Origin: Spirochaetales bacterium
Lineage (GTDB): Bacteria; Spirochaetota; Spirochaetia; CADAEX01
Reading direction: 5' to 3'
Assembly (NCBI GenBank): GCA_024233785.1
Contig: JACKPD010000006.1
Span: forward strand, 57,171 to 121,170
Length of the DNA: 64,000 bases
The stretch's first letter is position 1; every line of letters starts with the position of its first letter. Positions 23,610 through 32,851 of the stretch are shown piece by piece. The translations under genes and the position numbers were made by a program. The notes under the pieces are model-generated. The model ran no database searches. It worked only from the letters and a program-made list of their open reading frames with translations, and had not been told where the DNA came from.

Positions 23610-26018
23610 TTACCGTGAGAGTAGTTTTGCTCTCTCCTTGAACAGAAAATTATAAATCAGATCACAGTAATTATTCATCTTTTCCATGCTTGGCTTTGTT
23701 ACGGAATAGCGCCAGAAACCGTATATTTTGGCAAGGCTTACAAGTTTTTCACTGTAAAGGTCCCATGTGTAGCTTTCAAGTACCCTTTTTATTCCGTTAT
23801 CTGACACATTTATCCATCTGTCTTCCTCTGTGTTCAGTATTTTAATCTGCCTCTCAAGAGTCTTTGAAATCAGCTCAGGACTGCTTGTATTGATGAGAAA
23901 CCCTGAGACTCCATCTTCAATAATTTCTGACGGCCCTCCGAATTCTGTACCGAAAGTTGGAAGCCCCGATATCATCGCCTCAAGAATGGTAAGCCCGAAT
24001 GCCTCGAAAAGCGCGGGCTGAACAAATACACCTCTATGGTCTGCCATTAACCTGTAAACCTCACCGGTTTCAAGCCTGTTAAAGGCAGGAAGCCACCTTA
24101 CAGAATGGTAAAGATCATATTTCGCAATGAGCTGATGCGCTTTTTCAATTTCAGCCCTTTCTTCGGCATCGGCTGACTTTTCAGGATGGATGGTTCCGGC
24201 CGAAAAGATCAGATTGCAGTTTTTTCTCATTAAACCGCTCATTCCAAATGCTTCAATAAGTCCTGTTATGTTCTTGATTTTATCAAACCTGGACATTGAA
24301 AATACCGGCGTTTTCCCGGGATCAGCAAGCCTGCCGAAGATATCATCAGATTCTGAATGAAATATTCTTTCATCAAGGTTTTTTGTATTCTGTTCAATTC
24401 TGTTTTCATAATGTTTATACGGATAGTAGATATCCTGATCAACCCCCGGAGAGACAATGTTGAATTTAGGGGAAAAAAGATTTATTCCGCTTCTTACCTG
24501 GAAATGCTCAGGCAGACTGAAAAACTGATATGCCTCATACTGTCCCATTGAATACTCTGTTCCCGCGATCTCCTGGAAAGTGCTTGTTATAATAAAATCC
24601 GACTTGTTCATTGCAAGCATATCTGCCGTGAACTGGAGGGAAAAATTATAGTTTTCCTCATTGTCCTTCCAGTACATATCTGAAAACAGGTATTTGGTTT
24701 TCTCAAGCGCATGCGCTATAGTGCACTGGATTACATCCAGCTTGTCAGACATAAGGCTAGCGGAAAGATTGCCGTCTGAATAATTACCGATTATCAGATC
24801 AGGCAGGCCTGAGAACTCGGACTTTATGTCTACAATAGCATCATCGGTAAACCGTTCGATATAGGGCCATACATGAAATCTTGATATCCATTGCCTCACG
24901 ACATTCATATTGCTGTCCCTGAATGGAACCCTTATTATCCAGCAGTCATCAGTCTGAAATATTTTTTCCTTTTTCTGGTCGCACGTAGTACCGTCCGCAT
25001 CCGGAATCTGCCTTGTTATGACAAGGATTCTGGGCTTTGCGTCTATCCCTGAAAGTTCTATTTCATTCTTAATATGCTTCTCAAGCGCTCTTACCTGATC
25101 CAGAATGTATATTACCTGCCCGCCGGTATCCGGCCTTCCGAGGACATTCTCCTGCGCAAACCACCCGTGAGGCGATATAATTGCTATTTTTGAAATAAGG
25201 GGCATAGGAATTCTTGTGATAAAATTTTCAAGCAGCTCTCCCGTCGGCTCATTAATTAGAGAAACCAGTATTTTCATTGATTCAAGTATTCTTCCTGCTG
25301 TATTGCCCCAACCAGGCTCAAAACCGGCTTTTTTCATCGGCTGCTTTATTGAGGCATAGGGTGTCTGAGGAGGCTTTTTTTTCAAAAACCCGATCATAAG
25401 ATTTATCTCTTCGAAAAACTGATCAAAATTCTTTATAACATTACCGTTAACAAGAAGCTGCTGATCGCTGTATTTATGGATTTTAATAAATTGAAACAGA
25501 TAGTTGTTCCATTTTTCCGGATTGCTGAAAATACTGCTTGAAAGGTATTTGTTCAGGAAGCTTATTCCCTTCCCCAGACTCTCAGGGTCTTTCAGAGAAG
25601 GCCCGTAATCATAGAAAGGGAGAAAATCTATATGCAGATGCTTCTCATCCATATATTTTTTTGTCGCAAAAAAATCTTTCTGATCAAGATATTCATCCCT
25701 GCTTATCTCCTGCAGGAATTCACCGTCAATCCTCAATTTATAGAAATGGTATTTTGCTATGGATACCCTGTTCATAAGTATCAGGGAATCATACGAGACA
25801 AACATCTCCTGAATCTTATTCAGAAAGCCGGCAATAGCTGATTTTTTTCTGAAAGTTTCTGTTTTTTTATATTCAGCGCAAAAATTATCAAATTTGACAA
25901 GAATATCGTTTTTGAGAAAAAACCTGCTGCTCTCAAGGTGAAAATAGCTTATGAATTCCTTAAAATCGTGCTGTTCTTTCTTTCGTATAATGCTTCCAAG
26001 CAGATTAGTGCTTATCAT
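23610..26018 (-). CDS. Sucrose synthase
   Basis: An 802-residue GT4 enzyme that reversibly makes sucrose and NDP from NDP-glucose and fructose. The first 270 residues match the regulatory N-terminal part of the family. The glycosyltransferase begins near 276 (ISKIAIISPHGWFAQENVLG, then RPDTGGQVIYILDQVRALE). HALEKTKYLFSDMYWKDNEE, IITSTFQEIAGTE and the nucleotide-sugar segment FVQPALFEAFGLTILEAM are all typical. Length is the usual 800 residues. It overlaps the end of the sucrose-phosphate synthase gene by four bases (ATGA). Confidence 0.93.
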   Translation of the reverse strand: MISTNLLGSIIRKKEQHDFKEFISYFHLESSRFFLKNDILVKFDNFCAEYKKTETFRKKSAIAGFLNKIQEMFVSYDSLILMNRVSIAKYHFYKLRIDGEFLQEISRDEYLDQKDFFATKKYMDEKHLHIDFLPFYDYGPSLKDPESLGKGISFLNKYLSSSIFSNPEKWNNYLFQFIKIHKYSDQQLLVNGNVIKNFDQFFEEINLMIGFLKKKPPQTPYASIKQPMKKAGFEPGWGNTAGRILESMKILVSLINEPTGELLENFITRIPMPLISKIAIISPHGWFAQENVLGRPDTGGQVIYILDQVRALEKHIKNEIELSGIDAKPRILVITRQIPDADGTTCDQKKEKIFQTDDCWIIRVPFRDSNMNVVRQWISRFHVWPYIERFTDDAIVDIKSEFSGLPDLIIGNYSDGNLSASLMSDKLDVIQCTIAHALEKTKYLFSDMYWKDNEENYNFSLQFTADMLAMNKSDFIITSTFQEIAGTEYSMGQYEAYQFFSLPEHFQVRSGINLFSPKFNIVSPGVDQDIYYPYKHYENRIEQNTKNLDERIFHSESDDIFGRLADPGKTPVFSMSRFDKIKNITGLIEAFGMSGLMRKNCNLIFSAGTIHPEKSADAEERAEIEKAHQLIAKYDLYHSVRWLPAFNRLETGEVYRLMADHRGVFVQPALFEAFGLTILEAMISGLPTFGTEFGGPSEIIEDGVSGFLINTSSPELISKTLERQIKILNTEEDRWINVSDNGIKRVLESYTWDLYSEKLVSLAKIYGFWRYSVTKPSMEKMNNYCDLIYNFLFKERAKLLSR

Positions 26019-28207
26019 CTGTTCTCCTTTATTTTATCAAGAAAATTATAATGATCCATTCCCTCGATTATTCCTTCTGAATACATCTTTTTCGCAAAAT
26101 ATATTTTTCTGCTGTCCTTAAGCGCTTCAAGCTCAGAAGAATAGTTGCCGACAATAACCGCGCAGGTATCTCCCCTGAGCATGTCCTCATCGTTACCTGA
26201 ATCACCGCAGGTAAGAATATTGTCAAGAGGAATGCCCCACTTATAACTCAGATACCTCAGAGCTTTACCTTTTGAAGCCCTGTAGGGAATAACGTCAAGA
26301 TATTTTTCAGCAGAATAGATAATCGTATACCTGCATTTTTTCCTGTTTAGATGCTCATGAATTATATTTATATGGTCTCTGCCGGGGTCAAGAAAATAGC
26401 TCACCTTGAACAGGCTGTCATCATTTGCATTCTGCAGTTCAATGAAAGGAATATCCGCAAGGGACTCCCGGACCAGATCAGGATTCCAGTTGTGAGAGAT
26501 GTGGGTGTGCCATCCCCTGTCATACTTCATCCTGTCTGTGTAATATATTTCTGTACCCACAGAAGCTATTATTATATCCGGGGACGGCAAACCGTGTGAT
26601 TTCAGATATGATAGTGCAGAATCCGCCTTTCTTCCGGTTGCGACAGCAAATCCCAGATTATTTCGGTTTCTGCTTATTATTCCCGATAGTTTATCAGGAT
26701 TTTTTCCATCTGATCCGATAAGTGTTCCGTCTATGTCAGATACAATAAGATGTTTTATAGATGAGAGTCTTTTTCCTGTTGATTTAGTACCTTCCCTGCC
26801 TTTATCCAGGTAATCAGCGGGGTCAATTCCGTAATTGCGTTTAAGAAGTTTTATATATTCCTCCGCATGGGCTTTCCATGTATAATATTTCCTTGTATTT
26901 TCGATCCCGTTCTTTGAATATTTTTCCCATAGACTTCCGTCGATTATTATTTTTTTAAGGGCTCCTGCTATTTCATCGCTGTTTTCAGGATCGACAATTA
27001 TTCCGTTACGGCAGTTGCTGATAATGTCCCTCGGCCCGCCGTCATCAGTCGCAACAATGGGCAGCCCGCAGGAAGCCGCTTCCAGGAGAGTAAGACCGAA
27101 CGGCTCAGTGAGCGCGGCATTTACAAATACCCCTTTCTTTTCAGCGGCAATCCTGTAAAGCTCGGGGACCTCAAGTTCAAAATCATGTTTTTTGGGGATC
27201 GCCATTTTCCCGTATAAATCAAAACGGTCCATCAGAAGCAGCATTTCCGTCAGAACATCCCGTTCATTTTCTTCTTTCTCTGTTATGTTTTTTCTCAGTC
27301 CCGCGAATATGGCAAGGTTTGCCATAGCCTGAAGCTCAAGGCTTTTCCCGTAAGCCTTTATCAGACCTGAGATATTTTTTCTTTTCTCCGGCCTGCAGAG
27401 AGTCAGGACCAGCGGCTTATCAGGTTTGAGAAAAAACCTGTCCAGTTCCTGAAGAACTGAAGCGTGCGCATATATCTGTTTTTCCTTTTTTTCTATTTCC
27501 GCTATCATGTTGTGATAGTAGGGATAGAATTTTCTGGTATCTATTCCGGGAGGTATTACTTTATAGACAGGAGTTTTTCGATTCTCATATAAGCCGTACT
27601 GCTTATCAATTTCCTGCTGCGTGCTTGTAATAATTAAATCCGCGGAACTCAGGATTTCTTCTTCGCTTTTAAGTCTTGTATCCATCTTGAATTTTTTATT
27701 GATATCATTTTCAGACATTCCGTCGCCGAGTAGTTTTTCGAGCTTGTTCCGTCCAAGCGAGTGCCCGGTAAAAAGAAATGGTATTTCAAAGAAGGAAGCA
27801 AGCTCTCTCGCAATATACCCGCCATCAGCATAATGTCCGTGAACTATATCAGGAACAAGATTTTCTTTTTTAATAAATTTGACTGTCTTGTCAACATATT
27901 CATCAAGAAAAGGCCAGAGAAGCTCCTTTCTAATATATTTCCGCCCCCCGCACTGTATCCTGATAATCCTGAATTTATCGTTTACTATTTCAACCGGAAT
28001 GCTGTAATCCTGTGAAACTGTTTTGTCTGAGATAAGCCTTGTAAAAAGATCCACCCTTTCAACTTCATCTTTCAGACTCAGTTCTTTGCAGAGTTCGATA
28101 ACATACTTGATCTGCCCGCCGGTGTCCGCATCTCTCCCCATTTCCAGCCGGTCCTGTCTTATCAGGCCATGAATACTGAACATCTGAATATAAAATTTTT
28201 TCCCCAT
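26015..28207 (-). CDS. Bidomain sucrose-phosphate synthase / sucrose-phosphate phosphatase
   Basis: A 730-residue fusion. Residues 1-470 are a GT4 sucrose-phosphate synthase: FSIHGLIRQDRLEMGRDADT, GGQIKYVIELCKEL, FTGHSLGRNKLEKLLG and VNAALTEPFGLTLLEAASCG. From about 485 a HAD domain follows (VSDIDGTLIGSDGKNP, ending with TCGDSGNDEDML), which in this arrangement removes the phosphate of sucrose-6-phosphate. Both active sites look complete, so one protein could make sucrose from UDP-glucose and fructose-6-phosphate. It has an AGGAAT ribosome site and lies between fructokinase and sucrose synthase. Confidence 0.92.
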   Translation of the reverse strand: MGKKFYIQMFSIHGLIRQDRLEMGRDADTGGQIKYVIELCKELSLKDEVERVDLFTRLISDKTVSQDYSIPVEIVNDKFRIIRIQCGGRKYIRKELLWPFLDEYVDKTVKFIKKENLVPDIVHGHYADGGYIARELASFFEIPFLFTGHSLGRNKLEKLLGDGMSENDINKKFKMDTRLKSEEEILSSADLIITSTQQEIDKQYGLYENRKTPVYKVIPPGIDTRKFYPYYHNMIAEIEKKEKQIYAHASVLQELDRFFLKPDKPLVLTLCRPEKRKNISGLIKAYGKSLELQAMANLAIFAGLRKNITEKEENERDVLTEMLLLMDRFDLYGKMAIPKKHDFELEVPELYRIAAEKKGVFVNAALTEPFGLTLLEAASCGLPIVATDDGGPRDIISNCRNGIIVDPENSDEIAGALKKIIIDGSLWEKYSKNGIENTRKYYTWKAHAEEYIKLLKRNYGIDPADYLDKGREGTKSTGKRLSSIKHLIVSDIDGTLIGSDGKNPDKLSGIISRNRNNLGFAVATGRKADSALSYLKSHGLPSPDIIIASVGTEIYYTDRMKYDRGWHTHISHNWNPDLVRESLADIPFIELQNANDDSLFKVSYFLDPGRDHINIIHEHLNRKKCRYTIIYSAEKYLDVIPYRASKGKALRYLSYKWGIPLDNILTCGDSGNDEDMLRGDTCAVIVGNYSSELEALKDSRKIYFAKKMYSEGIIEGMDHYNFLDKIKENR

Positions 28208-28236
28208 TTTTAATTCCTTATCTTCATATACAGCGA

Positions 28237-29121
28237 TTAATTCCCGAAGATACGGATATAAAAACCAGTATCATCAATCCCGGGTACCGCTCCCTCAAGA
28301 GTGCATACAGCTGAAGAAAGCTCAAGCGCTTTCCTCATGATCATACCGGGACTCCATCCGTCAAGCAGCCCTTTTACAAGAACAGCAGAAAAAGCGTCCC
28401 CGGCGCCGACCGTATCCCTTACCTTGATTTTTTTCCTTATCCTGTCTTTTATATATTTATCTCCGATAAAAAGTTCGGCCCCTTCTTCTCCCCTGGTTAC
28501 AGCAACGGATGTCAAATTATATTTTTCCATTAATCCTGAAACTGCCGGGCGGTCATCGCAGATAAATCCTTCGATTTTTTTAAGATACGCAAGTTCTTCC
28601 CCGTTTACCTTAAGGACATCGCATTTTTCAAGGGATTTCCGGATTATCCGGTCTGTAAAATTTCCGGGACGAAGGTTGATGTCATAAAAAAGAAGCGCAT
28701 CCGGCATCATATTATCAATCAGTTTATGTATAACTTCAAAACCGTTGTCAGTTCTCTGCACAAGTGATCCGAAATAAAGACACTTTATTTTTTCCAGCTG
28801 CCGGGGACTTATTGCCGGGTATTCAATAAAATCATAGGCGGCGTCCTTCAGGATATCAAAATTATTTTCGTTATCAGAAACTTCCACATTTACTTTTCCG
28901 GTGTTATGTCTGAAATCTGTCTGCAGATATTCAATACCCACACCGCGGGCAGCAAGAAGCTCCCTGATCCGCATACCGTCAGCATCATTGCCGGTTTTTG
29001 ACATCAGGGACACATTTTCTCCGAGATTAGAGCAGTGGATTGAAAAATTGAGAGGCGCTCCTCCGATTCTTGAGTAGGAGGGGAAATTGTCAATTAGCGT
29101 TTCGCCGATAGTCAGAATCAT
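28237..29121 (-). CDS. PfkB-family fructokinase
   Basis: A 294-residue ribokinase-family sugar kinase. It has the N-terminal GGAPLNFSIHCSNLG, typical of fructokinases, and the anion-hole/catalytic VRDTVGAGDAFSAVLVKG near residue 237. In this operon it would phosphorylate the fructose released by sucrose synthase, feeding the sucrose-phosphate synthase reaction or glycolysis. It is the first gene after a good promoter, and sucrose-phosphate synthase follows 29 bases later. Confidence 0.9.
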   Translation of the reverse strand: MILTIGETLIDNFPSYSRIGGAPLNFSIHCSNLGENVSLMSKTGNDADGMRIRELLAARGVGIEYLQTDFRHNTGKVNVEVSDNENNFDILKDAAYDFIEYPAISPRQLEKIKCLYFGSLVQRTDNGFEVIHKLIDNMMPDALLFYDINLRPGNFTDRIIRKSLEKCDVLKVNGEELAYLKKIEGFICDDRPAVSGLMEKYNLTSVAVTRGEEGAELFIGDKYIKDRIRKKIKVRDTVGAGDAFSAVLVKGLLDGWSPGMIMRKALELSSAVCTLEGAVPGIDDTGFYIRIFGN

Positions 29122-29180
29122 AAAGTAACCTGTAAAAAAGCAGAAGACAAAAGAGACTGTACTTTTTTAGTTATACTCTA

Positions 29181-29209
29181 ATAATAGTATTTTTTATATA
29201 TTGAGTCAA
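29181..29209 (-). promoter_or_regulatory. Near-consensus sigma70 promoter of the sucrose operon
   Basis: On the minus strand TTGACT (29209-29204), 17-base AT-rich spacer, TATTAT (29186-29181). The leader to the fructokinase ATG at 29121 is about 55 bases; no riboswitch-like fold is evident in it. Confidence 0.65.
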
Positions 29210-29238
29210 GGAATGGGGTTTTTGTCTGTGCGGGAGTA

Positions 29239-29970
29239 TTATTTACCGTTATGCTGCCTTACAGTTTCATACATCAGTATGCCTGCGGCAACAGAAACGT
29301 TAAATGAATCCACCCTTCCGCTTGAAGGTATTTTAATAAGGCTGTCGCACTTCTGAGCAAGGAGCTTTGATATCCCGCTCCCCTCGCTTCCAAGAATGAG
29401 GGCTGTTTTTCCTTTGAGGTTAAGCGACCAGCAGTCCCTGCCGCTCATATCCGCGCCGAATATCCAGAAACCCTTTTTTTTAAGAAGGTCCATGCTTCTT
29501 GCAAGATTATCTTCTACAACCGGGACATATTCACTTGCCCCCGCAGATGTCTTCCTGACTGTCGGGCTGTCGCTTGCGCTTCTTCTGCCCGGCGTTATGA
29601 CAAGGTCGATGCCGAGCTGGTCCGCGGAACGCAGTATAGCGCCGAAATTATGCGGATCAGTAATCCCGTCGAGAAGAAGAACAATTGATTCTTCCCTGTC
29701 AAAATTATCGAGAAAATTTTTCACGGAAGTATATTTGATTTTTTTTAACGCTTTCTCCTGAATAACAAGGACCGCACCCCGGTTTTCACTCCCCCCTGAA
29801 AGCCTGTCCAGCTCTTTCTGCTCAGCTGTTACTACCTTTATTCCCTGTTTTTCGGCAATAAGCGCAATATCGGCATGCCTTTTATTCCTGCCAGTTATAT
29901 ATAAAACTGAACGTCCTTTGGAGGACTTTATATATTCTTCAATTGCATGAAAACCTGTAATTACTTCCAC
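29239..29970 (-). CDS. rlmB: SpoU-family 23S rRNA (guanosine-2'-O)-methyltransferase
   Basis: A 243-residue SpoU (SPOUT) methyltransferase, which 2'-O-methylates a guanosine of 23S rRNA with AdoMet. The substrate-binding N-domain (GFHAIEEYIKSSKGR) is followed by the knotted domain: LLLDGITDPHNFGAILRSAD (motif 1), ALILGSEGSGISKLL (motif 2) and IKIPSSGRVDSFNVSVAAGI (motif 3). Start is GTG 29970 behind AGGAAA. Assignment to RlmB rather than another SpoU member rests on length and the GFHAIE start. Confidence 0.9.
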   Translation of the reverse strand: MEVITGFHAIEEYIKSSKGRSVLYITGRNKRHADIALIAEKQGIKVVTAEQKELDRLSGGSENRGAVLVIQEKALKKIKYTSVKNFLDNFDREESIVLLLDGITDPHNFGAILRSADQLGIDLVITPGRRSASDSPTVRKTSAGASEYVPVVEDNLARSMDLLKKKGFWIFGADMSGRDCWSLNLKGKTALILGSEGSGISKLLAQKCDSLIKIPSSGRVDSFNVSVAAGILMYETVRQHNGK

Positions 29971-30042
29971 TTTCCTGCTGTTTCCTTTAATCCTGTTTAC
30001 TGTACAATATTTACTGTCTGTTTTTTCCTGTCCGCAGACATC

Positions 30043-30471
30043 CTATTTGTATTGTTTGGTATAATCAATTATTCCGTCAAAATTCTTGTCCCGCTCAACC
30101 TTTATTATATATATACCCTTTTCAAGATATATCCAGACATCCGGTTTATTGTCATAGTTGGTATCAATTTCCTGCCTTATAAGGACGCCGTTGGAATAAA
30201 AATAGAAATCATCCATGCTGCCGTCAAGGTTAAAATCTGTTTCCTCATGGACTTTATTCCCGAATTCGTCGATCTCAAGGGAATAATCAATTTTACCGTC
30301 ATAGTTGTTATCCGAACTGATAATCTGCCCGCCGTTCTGCCTGGCCTCTATCCACCTGTCCGGCATACCGTCCTTGTTTCTGTCTATCCCGGATTCCGCT
30401 GCCTGACAATACACTGCAGATAAAAATGTTAATAGCGCTGCTGATATGAATGTTTTGTGAAGTTTATGCAT
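30043..30471 (-). CDS. Small secreted protein made of calcium-loop-like repeats
   Basis: A 142-residue protein with a signal peptide (KTFISAALLTFLSAVYCQAAES). The mature part contains five copies of a D-x-N-x-D-G-x-x-D loop about 20-25 residues apart: DRNKDGMPDRW, DNNYDGKIDY, DFNLDGSMDDF, DTNYDNKPDVW and DKNFDGIIDY. These resemble EF-hand or dockerin-type calcium loops without the flanking helices; beta-rich spacers (DFYFYSNGVLIRQEI) suggest a different fold. Calcium binding is inferred. It is divergent from the radical SAM gene with only 52 bases between starts. Confidence 0.72.
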   Translation of the reverse strand: MHKLHKTFISAALLTFLSAVYCQAAESGIDRNKDGMPDRWIEARQNGGQIISSDNNYDGKIDYSLEIDEFGNKVHEETDFNLDGSMDDFYFYSNGVLIRQEIDTNYDNKPDVWIYLEKGIYIIKVERDKNFDGIIDYTKQYK

Positions 30472-30523
30472 AATAATTTTATCGGTATTGAAGTCTCAAC
30501 TGTAAAACAATATTATTTTAAAG

Positions 30524-32077
30524 ATGAACGCAGCTGTTGTAATTCCCCCGGTAGAAGATTTTTATTTCACTCACCGCAGATTTGCCTCTCTCGGCGCACG
30601 GAAAGGGGCTGAAATACTGACTGATCTGGGCATCAATACTGTTCTTTACGATTTCACAAAAGGCCACCGGGAACGGATAAAACTTCCGGGGAACATTCAG
30701 CATCTTAAGCCGTTTATAATTGATAATGAAACAGGCCCTTGCAGTTTTTTCACTTCATATATGCATTACGGTCCCGGAACCGCAAAGTGCGCATCAATCA
30801 CTGCGGAAGGCGGACATGACATTGTATTTGTCTCATTATTCGCATACTGCTATGCGGACTGCGCTGCGGATTTCGCAAAAGCCCTTCGAAAGCTTGACCC
30901 GGATATAAAAATCGCAGCCTCAGGAGCAGGTGTCTCGGTTTTTCCTGAATATTTCAGGGAGTGCTTTGATTATATTATTCCCGGCGAAGCTGAAATCTTC
31001 GCAAGGGAACTGCAAAGTTCTCATTTACAGGAAAATTCTGCCTCCAGTTCCAAATTAAACTTTTTTGAAAAGCTTGAAGAGAGATTCGGGGCAAATACCG
31101 GGGAATATTTTTCAGCTGTCAGGGCCCATACGGAAGAAGGGGAATTCCTGCCCTCTGTTTCACTCCCGTACAGCGGTAAAAAAAGCGTTTTTATTTCTGT
31201 AATACTTTCAAGGGGCTGCTTCAATAAATGCAGGTTCTGTTCAAATTTCATAACCCACGGCCGCAGCTTCAGAAAAGCTGATACAGGCAGCCTTGCCGGG
31301 GTTCTTTCAGGATTAAGAAGGCAGATCTCAGAGCATGCAGGGAAAAAAATATTTGTAAACATAGAAGATGACAACCTGCTTTATGACAGAAATTATTTTT
31401 TAGGATCGCTCAGGATAATAAAGGATTTTTTTCTGCAGTATGCTTCCGGGGAGCAGATATTCTTCTCAGCAGAAAACGGGCTGGATTATTCTTTGCTTGA
31501 TGAAGAAATGTGCGAAACGCTAATCTCTGACTATAACTTCAGGCAGTTTAATTTTACCCTTGCTTCTGCTGACATGGGCCTGTCGCTTTCCCAGTCAAGG
31601 GGTTCTGATACAGCAAAGCTTGAGAGGCTTCTGCAATACCTTTATGAAAAAAAGATACCGGCCGTTACCTATTTTATAGCAGGACTTGCGGGCGATACTC
31701 CCGAAAAAACTGTTGAGTCCCTCCTCTTTCTGGACAGGAACCCCGGCCTTTCCGGGATATCCATGTTTTACGCTGTTCCGGGGCTGCCGGATTTTTCGGA
31801 CAAATCTGTATTTAAAGCGGCAAGCCCCGCACTGTGCAGGGGGACTTCGGCCTGGCCATGGAACAGGTCACTTACAACCGGAGAGCTTATAACAGCGTTC
31901 AGATTATCAAGAACAATAAATTTCCTGAAAAAAGAGGGAAATCTCACAGAGACGGAATCCGCTTTAAAAACAAGAATACTTTCGGATAAAAAACTCTATA
32001 CACTAGCCGGCAGGGATATACTTGAGCCGCCCGGGATTGCTGAAAATATGGAAGAACTATTTTTTAATAAAAGATGA
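30524..32077 (+). CDS. B12-binding-domain radical SAM protein
   Basis: A 517-residue protein. Residues about 1-165 resemble the cobalamin-binding domain of class B radical SAM enzymes (HDIVFVSLFAYCYADCAADF, then IIPGEAEIFA), without a clear DxHxxG motif. The radical SAM core starts with SRGCFNKCRFCSNF near residue 230, giving the CxxxCxxC cluster site, and continues with NIEDDNLLYD and YFIAGLAGDTPEKTVESLL. The reaction is not predictable from sequence alone. It stands alone between a divergent secreted-protein gene and the convergent pgl gene. Confidence 0.85.
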   Translation: MNAAVVIPPVEDFYFTHRRFASLGARKGAEILTDLGINTVLYDFTKGHRERIKLPGNIQHLKPFIIDNETGPCSFFTSYMHYGPGTAKCASITAEGGHDIVFVSLFAYCYADCAADFAKALRKLDPDIKIAASGAGVSVFPEYFRECFDYIIPGEAEIFARELQSSHLQENSASSSKLNFFEKLEERFGANTGEYFSAVRAHTEEGEFLPSVSLPYSGKKSVFISVILSRGCFNKCRFCSNFITHGRSFRKADTGSLAGVLSGLRRQISEHAGKKIFVNIEDDNLLYDRNYFLGSLRIIKDFFLQYASGEQIFFSAENGLDYSLLDEEMCETLISDYNFRQFNFTLASADMGLSLSQSRGSDTAKLERLLQYLYEKKIPAVTYFIAGLAGDTPEKTVESLLFLDRNPGLSGISMFYAVPGLPDFSDKSVFKAASPALCRGTSAWPWNRSLTTGELITAFRLSRTINFLKKEGNLTETESALKTRILSDKKLYTLAGRDILEPPGIAENMEELFFNKR

Positions 32078-32092
32078 AAACACGCTTTCAGA

Positions 32093-32851
32093 TCAAAAAA
32101 CATCGCTGTCCTGTTCCCAGGATGACCAGGCTACACTGTCAACATACCATTCAATACTTCCGGTTTGACTGCGCACCAGGCTTGCGGGAAGAGACGGATC
32201 ACCTTTCCCGTGTTTGCAGAGCTTTCTGACAATTTCCCTTTTATCCGCCCCTGTAACAAGAAAAATAATCCTGTCCGCATTGCATATAACAGGCAGAGTC
32301 AGTGTAATCCTCTTTCTTCCGCTTTGGGGGCTGACCGAAACAACGGCCGCCTTTTCTTTTTCATCAAGCTCTCTGCTCATTGGAAAAAGGCTTGCGGTAT
32401 GGCCGTCATTTCCGACACCTAGAAACAACAGATCGAATACAGGAAAACCGCTGCGGAGAGGAAGGGTATCATACATTATTTTACTGTATCTCACGGCTTC
32501 TTTTTCCGGTATTTTTTCCCCGAGTATTCTGAAAATATTTTCTTCCGGTACTTTGAGAGCTGAAAACAGGATAGTATTAAGCTGGTTGTAATTGCTTTCT
32601 TCTGAATCGGGAGGCACACACCTCTCATCCACCCAGAAAAACCTTACTCCGGAGAGATTATCTCCCCTTTTTTTTGCCTCATTGGAAAGGGCCTTAAATA
32701 AGAAGGAAGGTGTTGACCCTCCTGAAAAAGCTGCGTTAAGCATACTCCCGGATGCCTCTTTCTGCCCCTTTATTTTAAAAAATTCTTCAGTCAATTGATC
32801 AGCAATATCGTGCCTGCTTTCATATACTTTTAAGGAAAAACTACAGTTCAC
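32093..32851 (-). CDS. pgl: 6-phosphogluconolactonase
   Basis: A 252-residue lactonase that opens 6-phosphogluconolactone made by Zwf in the oxidative pentose phosphate pathway. Motifs AAFSGGSTPSFLFKAL, RFFWVDERCVPPDSEESN and LGVGNDGHTASLFP are diagnostic. The frame extends to 32962, deep inside zwf, but the GTG at 32851 is preferred: it gives normal length, has AGGCAGGT upstream and overlaps the zwf stop by only 11 bases, implying coupling. Confidence 0.92.
   Translation of the reverse strand: MNCSFSLKVYESRHDIADQLTEEFFKIKGQKEASGSMLNAAFSGGSTPSFLFKALSNEAKKRGDNLSGVRFFWVDERCVPPDSEESNYNQLNTILFSALKVPEENIFRILGEKIPEKEAVRYSKIMYDTLPLRSGFPVFDLLFLGVGNDGHTASLFPMSRELDEKEKAAVVSVSPQSGRKRITLTLPVICNADRIIFLVTGADKREIVRKLCKHGKGDPSLPASLVRSQTGSIEWYVDSVAWSSWEQDSDVF

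Noticed and set aside
23583..23610. ACCTGA/TCAGGT arms between purE and sucrose synthase
   Set aside because: Only six bases per arm with a 16-base loop and no T-run; too weak to call a terminator.
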